In this document: positions 1 to 12,901 of the stretch, one piece after another
Layout: each line of letters opens with the position of its first letter
How positions within the stretch are numbered: position 1 is the first letter of the stretch
From: Alphaproteobacteria bacterium
GTDB lineage: Bacteria; Pseudomonadota; Alphaproteobacteria; GCA-2731375
Reading direction: 5' to 3'
Assembly (NCBI GenBank): GCA_030746295.1
Contig: JASLMY010000094.1
Coordinates: forward strand, 1-17,265
DNA: 17,265 nt
Notes under the pieces: generated by a model
What the model was told of the DNA's origin: nothing
The model's input: only the letters and a program-made list of their open reading frames with translations
The model's database searches: none
Program-made: the position numbers and the translations under genes

Positions 1-761
1 TGCTCGGCGGGTGCGAAGCCGACGACCCGGATTACGTCGAGCGCCCGGTGGAGGAGCTCTACAATCTCGCCATGGACCAGTTGGTGAACGGGAGCGCCAG
101 CGAGGCGGCACGCAACTTCGACGAGGTCGAGCGCCAGCATCCCTACTCGGTCTGGGCCAGGCGGGCCCAGGTCATGGGTGCCTATGCCTATTACCTGACC
201 AACCAATACGGCGAGGCGATTCTGGCGGCGCAGCGCTTCATACAGCTCCATCCCGGCAACAAGGACGTGCCCTACGCCCAGTATCTCATCGCCTTATCCT
301 ACTACGAGCAGATTACCGACGTCGGGCGCGACCAGAATATCACCAAGCGCGCGCTCGCCGCCTTGCAGGAGATCATCGAACGCTACCCGGACACCGCGTA
401 CGCGCGCGATGCCCGGTTGAAGATCGACTTGGCCCAGGACCATCTCGCCGGCAAAGAAATGGAAATCGGCCGCTACTACCTGAAGCGCCGCCAGTACACC
501 GCCGCGGTCAACCGCTTTCGCACCGTCATCGAGGACTATCAGACCACAACCCATGCGCCCGAGGCGCTGCACCGCCTGACCGAGGCCTATCTGGCGCTCG
601 GCGTCGAGGAGGAGGCGCAGACCGCAGCGGCGGTGCTCGGCCACAACTTTCCGGGCAGCAGCTGGTATACCGACAGCTACGCGCTGCTCACCGGCCAGGA
701 TCTCAGGCCGGAGGCGCACAAGGGCTCCTGGATCGGCCGGCTGTGGTCGAACGTCTTCTGA
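1..761 (+). CDS. bamD: Outer-membrane assembly lipoprotein BamD (5' end truncated by window)
   Basis: BamD is the TPR-type lipoprotein of the BAM complex, which inserts beta-barrel proteins into the outer membrane from its periplasmic face. The reading frame is open from base 3, so the true start lies outside the window. The first visible residues are a lipobox, Leu-Gly-Gly-Cys, with the lipidated Cys encoded at 12-14. They are followed by the typical BamD stretch ERPVEELYN and then repeated helical TPR units (for example GEAILAAQRFIQLHPGN and AALQEIIERYPDTAYARDA). The GTG at 48 is inside the mature protein and is not the start. The stop is 7 nt before recN, so the two are probably co-transcribed. 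Context (bamD-recN-ligA) matches the conserved alphaproteobacterial order. Identity is near certain; only the signal peptide is missing. Confidence 0.95.
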   Translation, partial: LGGCEADDPDYVERPVEELYNLAMDQLVNGSASEAARNFDEVERQHPYSVWARRAQVMGAYAYYLTNQYGEAILAAQRFIQLHPGNKDVPYAQYLIALSYYEQITDVGRDQNITKRALAALQEIIERYPDTAYARDARLKIDLAQDHLAGKEMEIGRYYLKRRQYTAAVNRFRTVIEDYQTTTHAPEALHRLTEAYLALGVEEEAQTAAAVLGHNFPGSSWYTDSYALLTGQDLRPEAHKGSWIGRLWSNVF

Positions 762-768
762 TCGCTCC

Positions 769-4529
<3,761 letters not shown>

Positions 4530-4550
4530 GGGCGGTGGCCTGTGCCACGG

Positions 4551-4579
4551 TTGACCGGCTTCCGCGGCGCCTTTAGATC
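4551..4579 (+). promoter_or_regulatory. Candidate sigma-70-like promoter for fumC
   Basis: A TTGACC box (5 of 6 to the -35 consensus) lies at 4551-4556. Seventeen bases later comes TAGATC at 4574-4579 (3 of 6 to the -10). It sits in the 96-nt gap between ligA and fumC, where an independent fumC promoter would be expected. The -10 is poor, so this is only a candidate. Confidence 0.35.
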
Positions 4580-4625
4580 AAAGCGGCGAAACCCCGCCGC
4601 CACCTTGTCGAAGGACGCAAGAACC

Positions 4626-6025
<1,400 letters not shown>

Positions 6026-6029
<4 letters not shown>

Positions 6030-6268
6030 GCCCGGAGCGGCCGACGGCGCTCCGCAAGGGCTCCGTCGTCGTCGCCGGGCACCGCACCTCGATCTCGCTC
6101 GAGGACGCCTTTTGGCAGGCGTTGGCCGAGGTCGCGCGGGCGCAAGATCGCTCGATCAACTCTCTCGTCTCCGAGATCGACTCCGGCCGCAGCGGCAACC
6201 TGTCGAGCGCCGTTCGCGTCTATCTCCTGGAGTGGTTCCGAAGGGCTAGCGCGCCTCGGGCGATTTGA
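6026..6268 (+). CDS. Small ribbon-helix-helix domain protein (RHH_4-like)
   Basis: An 80-aa protein whose core, from about residue 18 ([20 protein letters not shown]) to [16 protein letters not shown], matches what I know of the RHH_4 / COG4321 predicted DNA-binding family. The short beta strand is HRTSISL, followed by two helices. No experimental role is known to me. The GTG start overlaps the fumC stop as GTGA; no better start exists, since the conserved core begins only ~17 codons later. The gene ends 23 bp inside the convergent asmA-family gene. A nickel/NikR- or Arc-like repressor role would be inference only. RHH proteins of this group often sit beside fumC and DUF4169 genes in alphaproteobacteria; here the DUF4169 gene is 3.5 kb away, beyond asmA. 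Confidence 0.82.
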
Positions 6269-9200
6269 CCGCGGCCTGTTGCCGGGCGAGGTGTCGCAAG
6301 AAGGCGGTGGCCCTGAGCGTGACCGCGATGTCGTCCGGTGGACCCTTGAGATCGATCACGATGGCAGGGGCGGACGCGTGCCCGGCCGGACGCAGATCGC
6401 TGCTGAGGCCGAGCCGCCAGCGCCCCAGCTCCAGGCCGCCGGCAAGCGTCGCCTCGGCCCCGGCCAGGCTGGCGACGGTGTCGTCGGTTCGGGCGACGCC
6501 GTTGGTGAGAAGCCAGCTTCCCTCGGCCGTCGCCCGCGCCGTCTCGCCGCCGGCGAAGGCAGCCTCCAGCACCGCCTTCGCCGTTCCCGGCCGGGCCTGG
6601 GCGAGCGCCTCGCCGAGGCCGGCGAGCGCGAGACCGGAAACAATCCCGTTCCGAACCCGAACCCGGACCTCGCCGTTCAGGCTGTTGGCCAGCTCCCAGG
6701 TGCTCGCCCCGATGCTCTCGATCCGGCCCCGCATGTCGAGTGCGCCGTCGATGCCGCCCAGCTCCAGCAGGGCCGCGGCCTCGGCCAGCCGCGCCGCGGC
6801 GAGCGCGAAGGTGGCGTCGAACGAGGGCGGCACGCCGGCCGCCAGGCGTCCCTTGCCGGTCAGCTTGCCGCCGTAGAGGCCGGCCTCGAACCGGTCCAAC
6901 GTCAATACGCCGTCGTCGACGTGGAGCGCGATGTCGCCGTCGGCGATGCTTTGGCCACGATAGGTGATGCGGTCGGCCCGAAGCGCCAGCCGGCCGTCGA
7001 GGCGGCGCAGCGGATCGAGCGCCAGCGGCTGCGTCGACCAACGTCCTTCGGCTTCGTCGGCGGCCCTCGCGGGTGCCGCCTGGCCCGGCAGCAGCGCGTC
7101 GAGGTCGAGGACATTGGCCCGAAGCTCGGCTTCCAGGCGCGGCCGCTTGCCGGCGGTATCGAGCGCCACCTCGCCGGTGACCCGGGCTGGGCCCAACCTC
7201 AACGCCGCTGCCTCCAGTCGAAGTGCCGCCGGGGCGCCTGTCAGCCGACCCGAAAAGCCGAGCTCGCCCAGCGTATTGGCCGAGGGGCGATAGTCGTATC
7301 CCAACTCCTGCAGCAGTCGCCGGGCCTCCGGGTGTGTCGCCTCCAGCGCCAGGTCTAGAAGCGGGCCGCTCGGCGGTTGGGCGATGCTGCCCTCGACGTG
7401 CATCTTGGCGCCGCCGACCGAGCCGCCGACCGCGACTTCCAGTCGGCTCTGGTCGCCTTCGATCCGGCCCTGCAATGCCAGCGCTGTGGCGGCCGCCTCG
7501 CCGGCCGACGGTGCTAGGCCGAAGCGGCTGAGCGCGGCGCCGAGATCGTCGTGCTTGAGGTGGAGCGCCACATCGAGGCGCGGCGTCTCCGAAAGGTTCC
7601 GGATCTCGCCGCTAGCCGCCAGCTTTGCCTCGCCGGCGCGGGCCGAGGACTCGAAGACGACGGTCGCGCCACCGCCTTCGATCAGGGTCTCGATCTCCAT
7701 CCGGCCGAGCCGCGCCAGCCAGGGCGGCGCCGGCAGCCCGAGGGCCGCGGCCAGGACACTGAAATCGCCGCCGGCGAGGCTGAGCTGGGTGCTGAAATGG
7801 GGTTCGGCCGCGAAGCCCTCGGCCGCCGCCGTCAGCTCTGCCTCGACACCGGCGACGTCGCCGATCCGGGCCTCGTGCACGGTCAGCTTGCCGCCGACGA
7901 GCGAGAGCGCCACCGCCAGGTCGCTCACCGAGGTATTGGCATAGCTCAGCCGCTTCGCCTTGAAGGCGAGGTTGGTATCGAATTCCTCGAGCCGCGCCAG
8001 GGGCAGGACGCCCAGCAGCGCGGCACCGTCGCCGCCAGTCGATGCCGCCGGCAGATAGCCGTCCAGGTTGAGGCGGTCGACGGCGAGGTCGAGGCCGAAC
8101 GAGGGCCGGCCCTGCAGACGGTAGGTGATGCCGCCCCGTGCGTTCGTCGCGTCCAGCCTGAGCGAGACGCTGCGGGCCTCCAGGGCCTCGGGTGTCAGGC
8201 GCAGGTTGCCGGTAAGCGAGACGTTGGCGAGCCTGTTCTCCGGCACCTCGCCGAGGTCGTAGCCGAGCCAGTCGACAAGCCTTCTCAGGTTGTCGGAGGC
8301 AAGCTCGACGCGGCCCTCGAACCGCGGCACACCCTCGGTCCGCGTGGCCGCTCCCGTCAGCCGCAGCTCCGAGCCGCCGGGCAAAAGGGCGCGGGCTTGG
8401 TTCAAGGTGAGGACGCCGTCGGCAAGCCCGGCATTGAGCTGCACCTGCCGCATGACCCCGCCCTTCAGCGTCACGCCGTCCAAGGTGAGGTCGAGGTTGC
8501 CGGCGAGCCGGATTGGAACCCCGGGCAAGCCGAGGCCAAGTGCCCACCGCGCGGCGGGCCAGGCCTTCGCCTTGCCTCGGCCGGCGTCGAGCGCCTGGAC
8601 GACCGAATCGAGATCGAAGCGTCCGGCCGCGAGGGCCGCATCGAAGCGGATCGGGTCGTCCAGATGGATTCCGAGCGCGCCACTTACCTGCGCCTTGGCG
8701 ATTCGCACCGTCAGGTCGTTGAGAGCGACATCGCGCGCCGAGGCCCGAAGCCGCGCCTCCGCCGCGACGGGCACGGCGGGCAGCATTCCGGCGTCGGCGG
8801 CGGGCAGCAGTGCCGCCGCGAGCGCGGCCAGGCTCGGCGTCCGCATGGTCATGCGCCCCGTCAGCGTGCCGTCCATGGCGGGTTTCGACAGCCGGCCCGA
8901 GAAGGTCAGCGCGCCGGTCTGATCGGCGAGGCCGAGCGCCATGTGTGGTACCGGCAGCTGGCCGGCGGTGCCGATTCGCCCGAGGCGGAGATCGAAGCGA
9001 AGCGCTACGCCGCCGAGACGGAAGGCACCCCGCGCTTGCAAGGGCCCGGCCAGCGAGGCCGCCGCCGCGGTCAGGTTCAGTCCGCTGATCTCGAGGTTTT
9101 GGCCGGTGTTGGCGTCGGAGAGACGAATGATGCCGTTCTCGACCACGACCGACTCCAGCGAGAGCGCCGTGTCGATGCCGCCGGCGCGTCCGCCGATCGC

Positions 9201-9596
9201 TCCCTCATCCGGCGCCCGGTCCCAGCCGAGGATGCGGTCGCCGTCGCGGACGATCGAGACCTCCGGCGCCAGCAATCGTATCGATTCGACCTGCACATCG
9301 CCCGCGACCAGGGGCAGCAGGGCGACGTCGACTTCCAGCGCCTTGAGGCGCAGCAGGTCTGGGCCGGCCTCGGACTTGGGACCCATGAGCCGCAGCTGCG
9401 ATGCGGTCAGTCGCGGCTTCGGCAGCAACGCGAACTCGATCTCGCCGTCGATGGCGATCTCGCGCCCGGTCAAGCGCTTCGCCGCTGCCTCGATCTCGGG
9501 CCGATAGGCGTTCCAATCGACGAAGCTCGGTCCGACCAGCACGGCCCCCACCAGCAGCACGACGAGGAGCACGAATGCGACGAAGACTTTCCTCAA
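6246..9596 (-). CDS. AsmA-family envelope protein
   Basis: AsmA-like proteins are anchored in the inner membrane with a large periplasmic beta-rich region. They are linked to outer-membrane biogenesis and, for the TamB/YhdP relatives, to lipid transport between membranes. The 1116-aa product begins with a hydrophobic anchor (residues 4-22), then the hallmark VDWNAYRPEIEAAAKRLTGREIAIDGEI and LLPKPRLTASQLRL. The middle repeats short beta-strand units of the AsmA type. The C-terminal part (roughly 870-1080: LDRFEAGLYGGKLTGKG, then ELANSLNGEVRVRVRNGIVSG) matches the AsmA C-terminal domain. It is much longer than E. coli AsmA (617 aa), as is common in alphaproteobacteria. The start is TTG at 9596, supported by GAGGA 6 nt upstream and an in-frame stop just before. 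The gene stands alone on this strand, convergent with the ribbon-helix-helix gene. Confidence 0.92.
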   Translation of the reverse strand: MRKVFVAFVLLVVLLVGAVLVGPSFVDWNAYRPEIEAAAKRLTGREIAIDGEIEFALLPKPRLTASQLRLMGPKSEAGPDLLRLKALEVDVALLPLVAGDVQVESIRLLAPEVSIVRDGDRILGWDRAPDEGAIGGRAGGIDTALSLESVVVENGIIRLSDANTGQNLEISGLNLTAAAASLAGPLQARGAFRLGGVALRFDLRLGRIGTAGQLPVPHMALGLADQTGALTFSGRLSKPAMDGTLTGRMTMRTPSLAALAAALLPAADAGMLPAVPVAAEARLRASARDVALNDLTVRIAKAQVSGALGIHLDDPIRFDAALAAGRFDLDSVVQALDAGRGKAKAWPAARWALGLGLPGVPIRLAGNLDLTLDGVTLKGGVMRQVQLNAGLADGVLTLNQARALLPGGSELRLTGAATRTEGVPRFEGRVELASDNLRRLVDWLGYDLGEVPENRLANVSLTGNLRLTPEALEARSVSLRLDATNARGGITYRLQGRPSFGLDLAVDRLNLDGYLPAASTGGDGAALLGVLPLARLEEFDTNLAFKAKRLSYANTSVSDLAVALSLVGGKLTVHEARIGDVAGVEAELTAAAEGFAAEPHFSTQLSLAGGDFSVLAAALGLPAPPWLARLGRMEIETLIEGGGATVVFESSARAGEAKLAASGEIRNLSETPRLDVALHLKHDDLGAALSRFGLAPSAGEAAATALALQGRIEGDQSRLEVAVGGSVGGAKMHVEGSIAQPPSGPLLDLALEATHPEARRLLQELGYDYRPSANTLGELGFSGRLTGAPAALRLEAAALRLGPARVTGEVALDTAGKRPRLEAELRANVLDLDALLPGQAAPARAADEAEGRWSTQPLALDPLRRLDGRLALRADRITYRGQSIADGDIALHVDDGVLTLDRFEAGLYGGKLTGKGRLAAGVPPSFDATFALAAARLAEAAALLELGGIDGALDMRGRIESIGASTWELANSLNGEVRVRVRNGIVSGLALAGLGEALAQARPGTAKAVLEAAFAGGETARATAEGSWLLTNGVARTDDTVASLAGAEATLAGGLELGRWRLGLSSDLRPAGHASAPAIVIDLKGPPDDIAVTLRATAFLRHLARQQAAVKSPEAR

Positions 9597-9602
9597 CAGC
9601 TA

Positions 9603-9607
9603 TCCTC
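9603..9607 (-). promoter_or_regulatory. Shine-Dalgarno fixing a TTG start of the AsmA gene
   Basis: On the minus strand GAGGA lies 6 nt before TTG 9596. An in-frame TAG sits two codons upstream of that TTG, so no earlier start is possible in this frame. The hydrophobic anchor begins at residue 4. Confidence 0.75.
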
Positions 9608-9673
9608 GTTTGTCACTTTCCCGGGGCCGAGTCGGCGGCGGGGCGGGTTGCGAGCGGTCGGTTGAACGGGCGG

Positions 9674-9701
9674 TTGCAAGACGCCCGCGTTGGAGTAAGC
9701 T
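9674..9701 (+). promoter_or_regulatory. Candidate promoter for the DUF4169 gene
   Basis: TTGCAA (9674-9679), a 16-nt spacer, then TAAGCT (9696-9701) lie 72 nt upstream of the ATG in the divergent gap between asmA and the DUF4169 gene. An inverted repeat CGGGCG (9667-9672) / CGCCCG (9682-9687) straddles the -35 box and could be an operator or chance in G+C-rich DNA. Match to consensus is only moderate. Confidence 0.35.
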
Positions 9702-9773
9702 AACCCAGTTGAGCCAACCTAGGCGAGGCGCCGGCGGAAATAGCCACCTGCTCTCGCCGGGACCGAGACGCGC

Positions 9774-9983
9774 ATGGGCGACATCGTCAACCTGCAGCAA
9801 TATCGAAAGAAGGCGAAGCGCCGCCGAGCCGGCCACAAGGCCGCGGAGAACCGCCTGCAACACGGCCTCTCGAAACGCGACCGCCAATCCGGCGACGCCG
9901 AGCGCGGTCGCCGCGAAAAGGATCTCGAGGGCAAGCGGATCGAGCGCGGCCCGGGCGAGGACGAACCGCCGACCCCGGCCTGA
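9774..9983 (+). CDS. DUF4169 family small protein
   Basis: A 69-aa, strongly basic and hydrophilic protein. It opens with MGDIVNLQQYRKKAKR and continues through AAENRLQHGLSKRDR to a charged Arg/Lys/Glu/Asp tail. This is the layout I recognise for DUF4169: VNL-x(2-3)-RK near the start, then A-NR-x-HG-x-SK. The family's function is unknown; there is no membrane segment, signal or enzyme motif. It is typically encoded next to fumC and an RHH_4 protein in alphaproteobacteria, and relatives of both are a few kb to the left here. The ATG is the only sensible start, but no strong Shine-Dalgarno precedes it. It is divergent from asmA and convergent with the amidase, with 205 bp of apparently empty sequence after its stop. 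Confidence 0.8.
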   Translation: MGDIVNLQQYRKKAKRRRAGHKAAENRLQHGLSKRDRQSGDAERGRREKDLEGKRIERGPGEDEPPTPA

Positions 9984-10188
9984 GGCGAGACGGTCGGGAT
10001 CGAGCCGCCACCCTTGGTGCAAGGCCCGGCCAAATGGCGCCGTCTTGCGGCGGCAACGCTGTTTCTGTGGCAGGCACCTCGATACCGGACCGCTTCGTCG
10101 GCATCGCTTCCTTACGATGACGCCACGAGAGTGGTTTCGCCCGCTCGCTGATGTCGGACCGAATCGCCGAACTCGACGCGCACAGCCG

Positions 10189-11376
10189 TCAGCTTCCATC
10201 CCGGCCGGCCATCAGGCGCCGTGCCAGGCCCAACAGCATCAGGTCGGCACCCGGCCGGGCGACGATCGACAAGCCCAGCGGCAAGCCGTCCAATTCGGCC
10301 AGCGGCAGGCTGATCTGCGGCAGGCCGCCGAGACCGGAGACGCAGAGCAGGCTCATCGCCTGATGGCGGTAGCGGACTTCGACGTCGTCGGCGGGCGATT
10401 CCTTAAGTGGCGCAACGCGGGGCGAGGTCGGCAGGCACAAGACGTCACCATGTCCCAGCAACTCGTCCAGACGGGCCTGGATGCGGCTGCGTTCCCGCCG
10501 GCACCGCGCGACCTCGTCCGCTTCGACCCTGCTCGCCCAGGCCATACGCTCGCGGATTCCGCGCCCGAGGTCGGGCTTCGCCGTCGTGATCCACTCGCCA
10601 CGATTGGCCCAGATCTCCGAGGCCTGGATAACCCGGAAAACCTCGAACCACTCGGGCAGACCCTCGGGGCTGACGGTCACGTGACGGCGCTCGCCGAAGG
10701 CTTCCGCCATATGCTCGACGGCGGAGCCGAGCGCTTCGCCGACCCGCCGATCGAGCATCTCGAAGGCGTCATCGGCGATGACTAGTCGCCTGGGCTCGAA
10801 GGCCGGTCCGTCGTCAGCCAAAAGCACCCGGCCGACCCGTTCCAAGAGGTCGGCCTCGCGGGTGAACCAGCCGACGACGTCGAAGCTGGCGCTGAAGGGG
10901 ACGACGCCGTCCACCGGGACGCGACCCAGGCTCGGGCGCATGCCCAGGATGCCGCAATAGCTGGCCGGCAGGCGCACCGAGCCCCCGCAGTCGGTCCCAA
11001 GCGCAAAGTCCACGAGCCCGCCCGCCACCGCCGAGGCGGAGCCGTTGGAAGACCCCCCAGGCACACGGTCCGGCGCTGCCGGGTTGACGGGGGTGCCGTA
11101 GTGGACGTTCTCGCCGGTCAGGCTGTAGGCCATTTCATCGGTCAGGGTCTTGCCCACCATGTCGGCGCCGGCGTCGAGTAGGCGGCGCACGGCGGACGCG
11201 GTCTCGTCGGCCGGCGGGTGGGTCTCCAGCCATGTCGGGTTGCCGTAACCGGTTCGGTGTCCGCTGATATCGAAGATGTCCTTGACGCCGAAGCTGCGAC
11301 CGGCAAGCGGCCCTTCCGGTTCACCGACTAGGGCGACGTGGGTGTCGCGGCAAAACGCACCGTACGGATCGTCCAT
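10189..11376 (-). CDS. Amidase-signature hydrolase, AMI1-like
   Basis: Amidase-signature enzymes hydrolyse a C-N amide bond with a Ser-cisSer-Lys triad. All three are visible: K32 (FGVKDIFD), cis-Ser S109 (PGGSSNGSAS) and nucleophile S133 (GTDCGGSVRLPASYCGI). The 24-residue spacing between the serines is the family value. At 395 aa it is compact and lacks extra domains, unlike GatA or allophanate hydrolase. From memory, stretches such as VGKTLTDEMAYSLTGENVHYGTPVNP and the GGSVR-PASYCGI block resemble plant AMI1 indole-3-acetamide hydrolase. Similarity does not prove that substrate, and a general short-chain or aryl amidase is as likely. The ATG has AAGGAG at 11386-11391, 9 nt upstream. It lies 52 nt downstream of the amidohydrolase on the same strand, suggesting one operon and sequential action. 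Confidence 0.9.
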   Translation of the reverse strand: MDDPYGAFCRDTHVALVGEPEGPLAGRSFGVKDIFDISGHRTGYGNPTWLETHPPADETASAVRRLLDAGADMVGKTLTDEMAYSLTGENVHYGTPVNPAAPDRVPGGSSNGSASAVAGGLVDFALGTDCGGSVRLPASYCGILGMRPSLGRVPVDGVVPFSASFDVVGWFTREADLLERVGRVLLADDGPAFEPRRLVIADDAFEMLDRRVGEALGSAVEHMAEAFGERRHVTVSPEGLPEWFEVFRVIQASEIWANRGEWITTAKPDLGRGIRERMAWASRVEADEVARCRRERSRIQARLDELLGHGDVLCLPTSPRVAPLKESPADDVEVRYRHQAMSLLCVSGLGGLPQISLPLAELDGLPLGLSIVARPGADLMLLGLARRLMAGRDGS

Positions 11377-11428
11377 CCGCTATTACTCCTTCCTCGGCGG
11401 GACGCCTCTCGACGATCAGGCGCCCGCA

Positions 11429-12655
11429 CTAGGGCCGGTGCAGCACGGTCGGCTCGCGGGTGAAGGTCCGCCGCCCGCGCTTGAAGCCATAGGCCGGCGG
11501 CACCAGCTCGGCCACCGCCGTCGCCGGGTCCTCGCAGTCGTGCACCACCAGATCGGCGTCGTTGCCGACCGCGACGCCGTAGCCTTCGAGGCGCATGAGC
11601 CGAGCCGAGCGTTCCGTGACCATGTTGAGACACTCGACCACGTCGTCGCGCTTGCCGACGTGACAGATGTTGGCATAGAGGTTGGCCATGCGGATCAGCG
11701 AACAGTCGCCGAACGGGGTGAACGGGTTCAGCACGTTGTTCGTGGACAACGAGCAGTTGACGCCGGTCTCGAGCATCCGGTGCACAGGCACGACGCCGCG
11801 CATCACGTCGTGCTCCATGTGCCGGCCCATGAGAAAGAGGTCCGTGGACGGCAACACGGTGACGGCGACTCCGGCATCGGCGGCCCGCTTCGAGATCTCG
11901 TCGAACTTGCCCCTGGGCAAGTTCGACAGCTTGGTCACGTGACCGACGGCGACGCGGCTGCCGTACGCGAACCTGTCCGCCAAGTCGCAGACGTAGAGGA
12001 TGTCCAACTCTTCGTGGTCCGGCCCGAAGTCCAGGTGCATGTCGATATCGACATCGAACTCGCGGGCCATTTCGAAAACCCGGTCGATCTGCCCCTTGGG
12101 ATCGCTATCCGTGTAGGGGGCCGCCCCGACGACCCGGCAGCCCCGTTTCAGGCCTTCGACCATCAACTCGTCCGTGCCGGGATTGTTGAGCAACCCTTCC
12201 TGGGGAAAGACGCAGATCTCGAGGTCGATGGCCCATTTGTACTCCTCGACCAAGGGCATGATCCCTTCCAGGCTGCGAAGTCCGATGACGGGGTCCACCT
12301 CCAGGTGGGTGCGCATGTGCGTGGTGCCGTGACGAAGACACTTTTCCAATGTCCGGACGGCACGTTCACGACAGTCCTCGGCGGTGAAATCTTTCTTCAC
12401 GTTGGCGACCTGCTCGATGGCTTCTTCCAGGTGTCCTTTCTCGGACTTGCAACGCTCCAGGATGCAGGACTTGTCCAGATGGATGTGGGTCTCGACAAAG
12501 CCGGGCCCGACCAACCGCCCGCCGACGTCCAGTTCTTCACCATCGGCGGCCAGATTTGCCTCGATAGCGACGATCTTGCCGCCCTCGACGCCGATGTCGA
12601 TGGGGTTGCCGCCGTTGGCCCGGGCGACCCGAGCGTTTCGCAAGATAAGGTCCAC
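11429..12655 (-). CDS. Cytosine-deaminase-like amidohydrolase with altered active site
   Basis: A 408-aa amidohydrolase-superfamily protein that aligns along its length with bacterial cytosine deaminase CodA. It begins MDLILRNARVARANG, a typical N-terminal beta-sandwich start. Metal-site residues seen are H57 and H59 (ETHIHLDKS) and H207 (DIDMHLDF), with H239 (AVGHVTKL) at the catalytic-His position. The CodA catalytic Glu (HCDE) is replaced by F210, and the Asp pair of GHDDVFDPWYPLG by N306-N307 (STNNVLNPFTPFG). It is therefore unlikely to be a plain cytosine deaminase; a hydrolase of another cyclic amide, amidine or heterocycle is inferred. The start is GTG 12655, because GGAGG lies 5 nt upstream and the homologous region begins there. 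ATG 12667 and GTG 12784 would add an unsupported, partly Pro-rich leader. It is probably co-transcribed with the amidase. Confidence 0.82.
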   Translation of the reverse strand: MDLILRNARVARANGGNPIDIGVEGGKIVAIEANLAADGEELDVGGRLVGPGFVETHIHLDKSCILERCKSEKGHLEEAIEQVANVKKDFTAEDCRERAVRTLEKCLRHGTTHMRTHLEVDPVIGLRSLEGIMPLVEEYKWAIDLEICVFPQEGLLNNPGTDELMVEGLKRGCRVVGAAPYTDSDPKGQIDRVFEMAREFDVDIDMHLDFGPDHEELDILYVCDLADRFAYGSRVAVGHVTKLSNLPRGKFDEISKRAADAGVAVTVLPSTDLFLMGRHMEHDVMRGVVPVHRMLETGVNCSLSTNNVLNPFTPFGDCSLIRMANLYANICHVGKRDDVVECLNMVTERSARLMRLEGYGVAVGNDADLVVHDCEDPATAVAELVPPAYGFKRGRRTFTREPTVLHRP

Positions 12656-12660
12656 TGCTC

Positions 12661-12665
12661 CCTCC
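12661..12665 (-). promoter_or_regulatory. Shine-Dalgarno deciding the amidohydrolase start
   Basis: Minus-strand GGAGG lies 5 nt before GTG 12655, and the first residues after it (MDLILRNARV) are the normal start of this enzyme family. The alternative ATG at 12667 would itself overlap this box and has no Shine-Dalgarno of its own. Confidence 0.65.
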
Positions 12666-12871
12666 ATTTCGCCCGATGCGGCCGGCGGGCGTGGCGATTT
12701 CGGGTATGGCGCGTCCGGCGATGCCGGCCTCGGGGCGGGTCTCGGCGGCAGCTCGTCGGGCGCCATGAGGCGGTTCCACGCCACGCCATTGGCGCCGACG
12801 AGAGCGGCGAGCCCCCCGTCGCAGCTTCCGGTCGGCCGCTGGAGTCCGCTCTGCTTCTAGCTATTGGCGCG

Positions 12872-12901
12872 ATCTTACGCCCCGGACTTGACGGAGTCCA
12901 A
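12872..12901 (-). promoter_or_regulatory. Candidate promoter for the amidohydrolase-amidase operon
   Basis: On the minus strand TTGGAC (12901-12896), an 18-nt spacer and TAAGAT (12877-12872, 4 of 6 to the -10) could drive the two genes. The leader would be about 210 nt, which is long. This is pattern matching only. Confidence 0.25.

Noticed and set aside
7551..9665. A 704-codon open frame on the plus strand opposite the asmA-family gene
   Set aside because: Its product is low-complexity and Arg/Gly/Gln-rich with no domain, while the minus strand gives a clear AsmA protein. Long antisense frames are expected in such G+C-rich DNA.
9600..10199. A 199-codon minus-strand frame across the DUF4169 gene
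   Set aside because: It overlaps a recognisable DUF4169 protein and yields only mixed Arg/Ala-rich sequence. The part beyond 9983 is short and has no support.
11429..12784. A longer amidohydrolase starting at GTG 12784 with a Pro-rich leader
   Set aside because: The extra 43 residues are unlike the family and lack a Shine-Dalgarno, whereas GTG 12655 has GGAGG at 5 nt and begins at the conserved N-terminus.
12841..12899. 7-nt direct repeat GGAGTCC as a possible operator pair
   Set aside because: Only two copies 52 nt apart in G+C-rich DNA; easily chance.
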